A stretch of 64,000 nt of DNA from Phorcus lineatus (taxonomy: Eukaryota; Mollusca; Gastropoda; Trochida; Trochidae): positions 44,045,877 through 44,109,876 of the forward strand of contig OV121081.1 in NCBI GenBank assembly GCA_921293015.1. The letters are read 5' to 3'. A program made the position numbers and the translations under genes. Shown piece after piece: positions 62,701 through 64,000 of the stretch; position 1 is the stretch's first letter; every line of letters begins with the position of its first letter. The notes beneath the pieces were generated by a model, which saw nothing but the letters and a program-made list of their open reading frames with translations, did not search any database and was not told where the DNA came from.

Positions 62701-64000
62701 CATTACGAGTAGTTAGGGTCGCTACTTTTAGGTGTTCTTAGGGAATTTTGTGGCCTAAACATTTGCTAAAAGTGTGTAGATGTATATTCAAAGTAGTGGC
62801 GGCCGAATTTGGTCGCAACACACTGTATCCAAGTACAAATACACGTACTCTGGAGTTTACTCATCTGTTCACATTACACCCTTTTTGCGGCCCCTTCCCG
62901 TTCAAACTATGGCTCAAATCCGCCGTCATGGCAATCGGAAAAGATGCGCCGTGAAATTAGCTTTCGTTTGATACCATTTTCACATCGCTAACCCCTCTAG
63001 TTAGCGTTCTAGCTAAATTTTGGTGACCAAAGTCGGAACCGTGACCTTTCATTGTTTCAAGGGTCAAGTCGTGACGTAACAGACGTGTGCCATAGTAACG
63101 TCATAGACAGAAGAGAGCTCTGACGCGCTTTGCATTAGCTCCCAGAAAACGGCGATTTCGGCGGATTAAAGCGCTGCCGGCCCGTAAAAACGATTGAAAA
63201 GGTTAGTTGACAACTTTATCTAACTGCTACATAGCTTTTTACGTGGAATTTTCTTTTGAAAATTTATTTAATGAGCGTTTGAAATTGCTACTTGGTCTTA
63301 ACCATTGCTGCAATAGGGAAATTACCGACTTTGCGTTTCTTTAATTCAACGATGTATGTAGGCATTTTCTGACATGGCCATGTGTTTTTCAAGTCTTCTA
63401 ACACAGTATTCCTTATGTTTTTGTTAATTTTGTGAATATTTTCATACTTGATATACATATTTAGGGGCAGAATTAACCCATGGCGTTATAGTACTTTTTG
63501 AGTGCTTTTTGGCCAAAGGGTATAGCTGTACTGATAGTTTCGGCTGTCCAGCTGGCACTTAGTTGCTTCATGTAATGTCTTCAAAAACGTATTTCGGACA
63601 TGTCCGACGTTTAACCTACGTTGCAATTGTATGTTAATGGGATGTAGCCATGTGGGGTATGTGTTAAACGTTGAGGCAAAAAAAATGAATAAGTTCCTTC
63701 AGTGCTGTACACGACATTACGAGTAGTTAGGGTCGCTACTTTTAGGTGTTCTTAGGGAATTTTGTGGCCTAAACATTTGCTAAAAGTGTGTAGATGTATA
63801 TTCAAAGTAGTGGCGGCCGAATTTGGTCGCAACACACTGTATCCAAGTACAAATACACGTACTCTGGAGTTTACTCATCTGTTCACATTACACCCTTTTT
63901 GCGGCCCCTTCCCGTTCAAACTATGGCTCAAATCCGCCGTCATGGCAATCGGAAAAGATGCGCCGTGAAATTATCTTTCGTTTGATACCATTTTCACATC

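Larger units (their letters stand above)
25571..64000 (+). repeat. 1014-bp satellite array, right block (about 37.9 units)
   Basis: The same satellite in the same orientation continues to the window end. Landmarks recur every 1014 bp from 26244 to 63762, except for a 1-bp loss in the unit at 43482 (CACCTTTTTG) and a 1-bp gain near 44932 (a longer A run). Divergence between units looks like roughly 1% or less, with shared variants recurring in blocks, which indicates concerted evolution by unequal exchange or conversion. The first partial unit carries a private variant (GAGCGCTCTG at 25595-25604). The array runs off the window, so its true length is unknown. Confidence 0.97.

Overview
The window looks like AT-rich, gene-poor nuclear DNA of a metazoan. 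Evidence: GT-AG intron signals around short exon-like segments, AATAAA signals, several miniature DNA transposons, a SINE-like piece, minisatellites and a long kilobase-scale satellite. A mollusc, perhaps a bivalve, is my best guess from the flavour of the dispersed repeats. That is memory-based inference and not proven here.

Layout. (1) 1-3742: about 3.7 copies of a 1014-bp satellite. (2) 3743-25570: a 21,828-bp insertion that interrupts one satellite unit. (3) 25571-64000: about 37.9 more copies of the same satellite in the same orientation and phase. Removing the insertion plus one 7-bp duplication restores an uninterrupted unit exactly.

The insertion is the most interesting object. It is bounded by a 7-bp target-site duplication (GCCATAG). 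Its two ends align to each other as imperfect inverted repeats of about 130 bp with no gaps (92/130 identical, 79% in the best 80 bp). I see no transposase and no long reading frame. It appears to be a giant non-autonomous or composite DNA transposon carrying a piece of ordinary genome with introns, gene fragments, nested transposons, a 60-bp minisatellite and dispersed repeats.

Cargo. A plus-strand chain of five phase-compatible exon candidates (5838-12012) ends in a stop followed by AATAAA. A second plus-strand pair (16318-16566) encodes a peptide resembling the second half of a death-effector domain. A minus-strand last exon ends against it, and the two convergent poly(A) signals lie 24 bp apart. 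Other lone exon candidates lie at 18058-18135, 20681-20713 and 22583-22630. None is a complete gene. Functional names are tentative.

The satellite has about 1% or less divergence between most units and clear higher-order structure: a two-unit alternation left of the insertion, and a three- or four-unit pattern (DABC-ABC-DABC) at about 48.5-59.7 kb. Every unit carries a 12-bp palindrome containing a p53-type half-site, a pair of inverted CRE-like octamers flanking the insertion target, and a hairpin followed by CTAG. The short reading frames in each unit are not believed to be genes.
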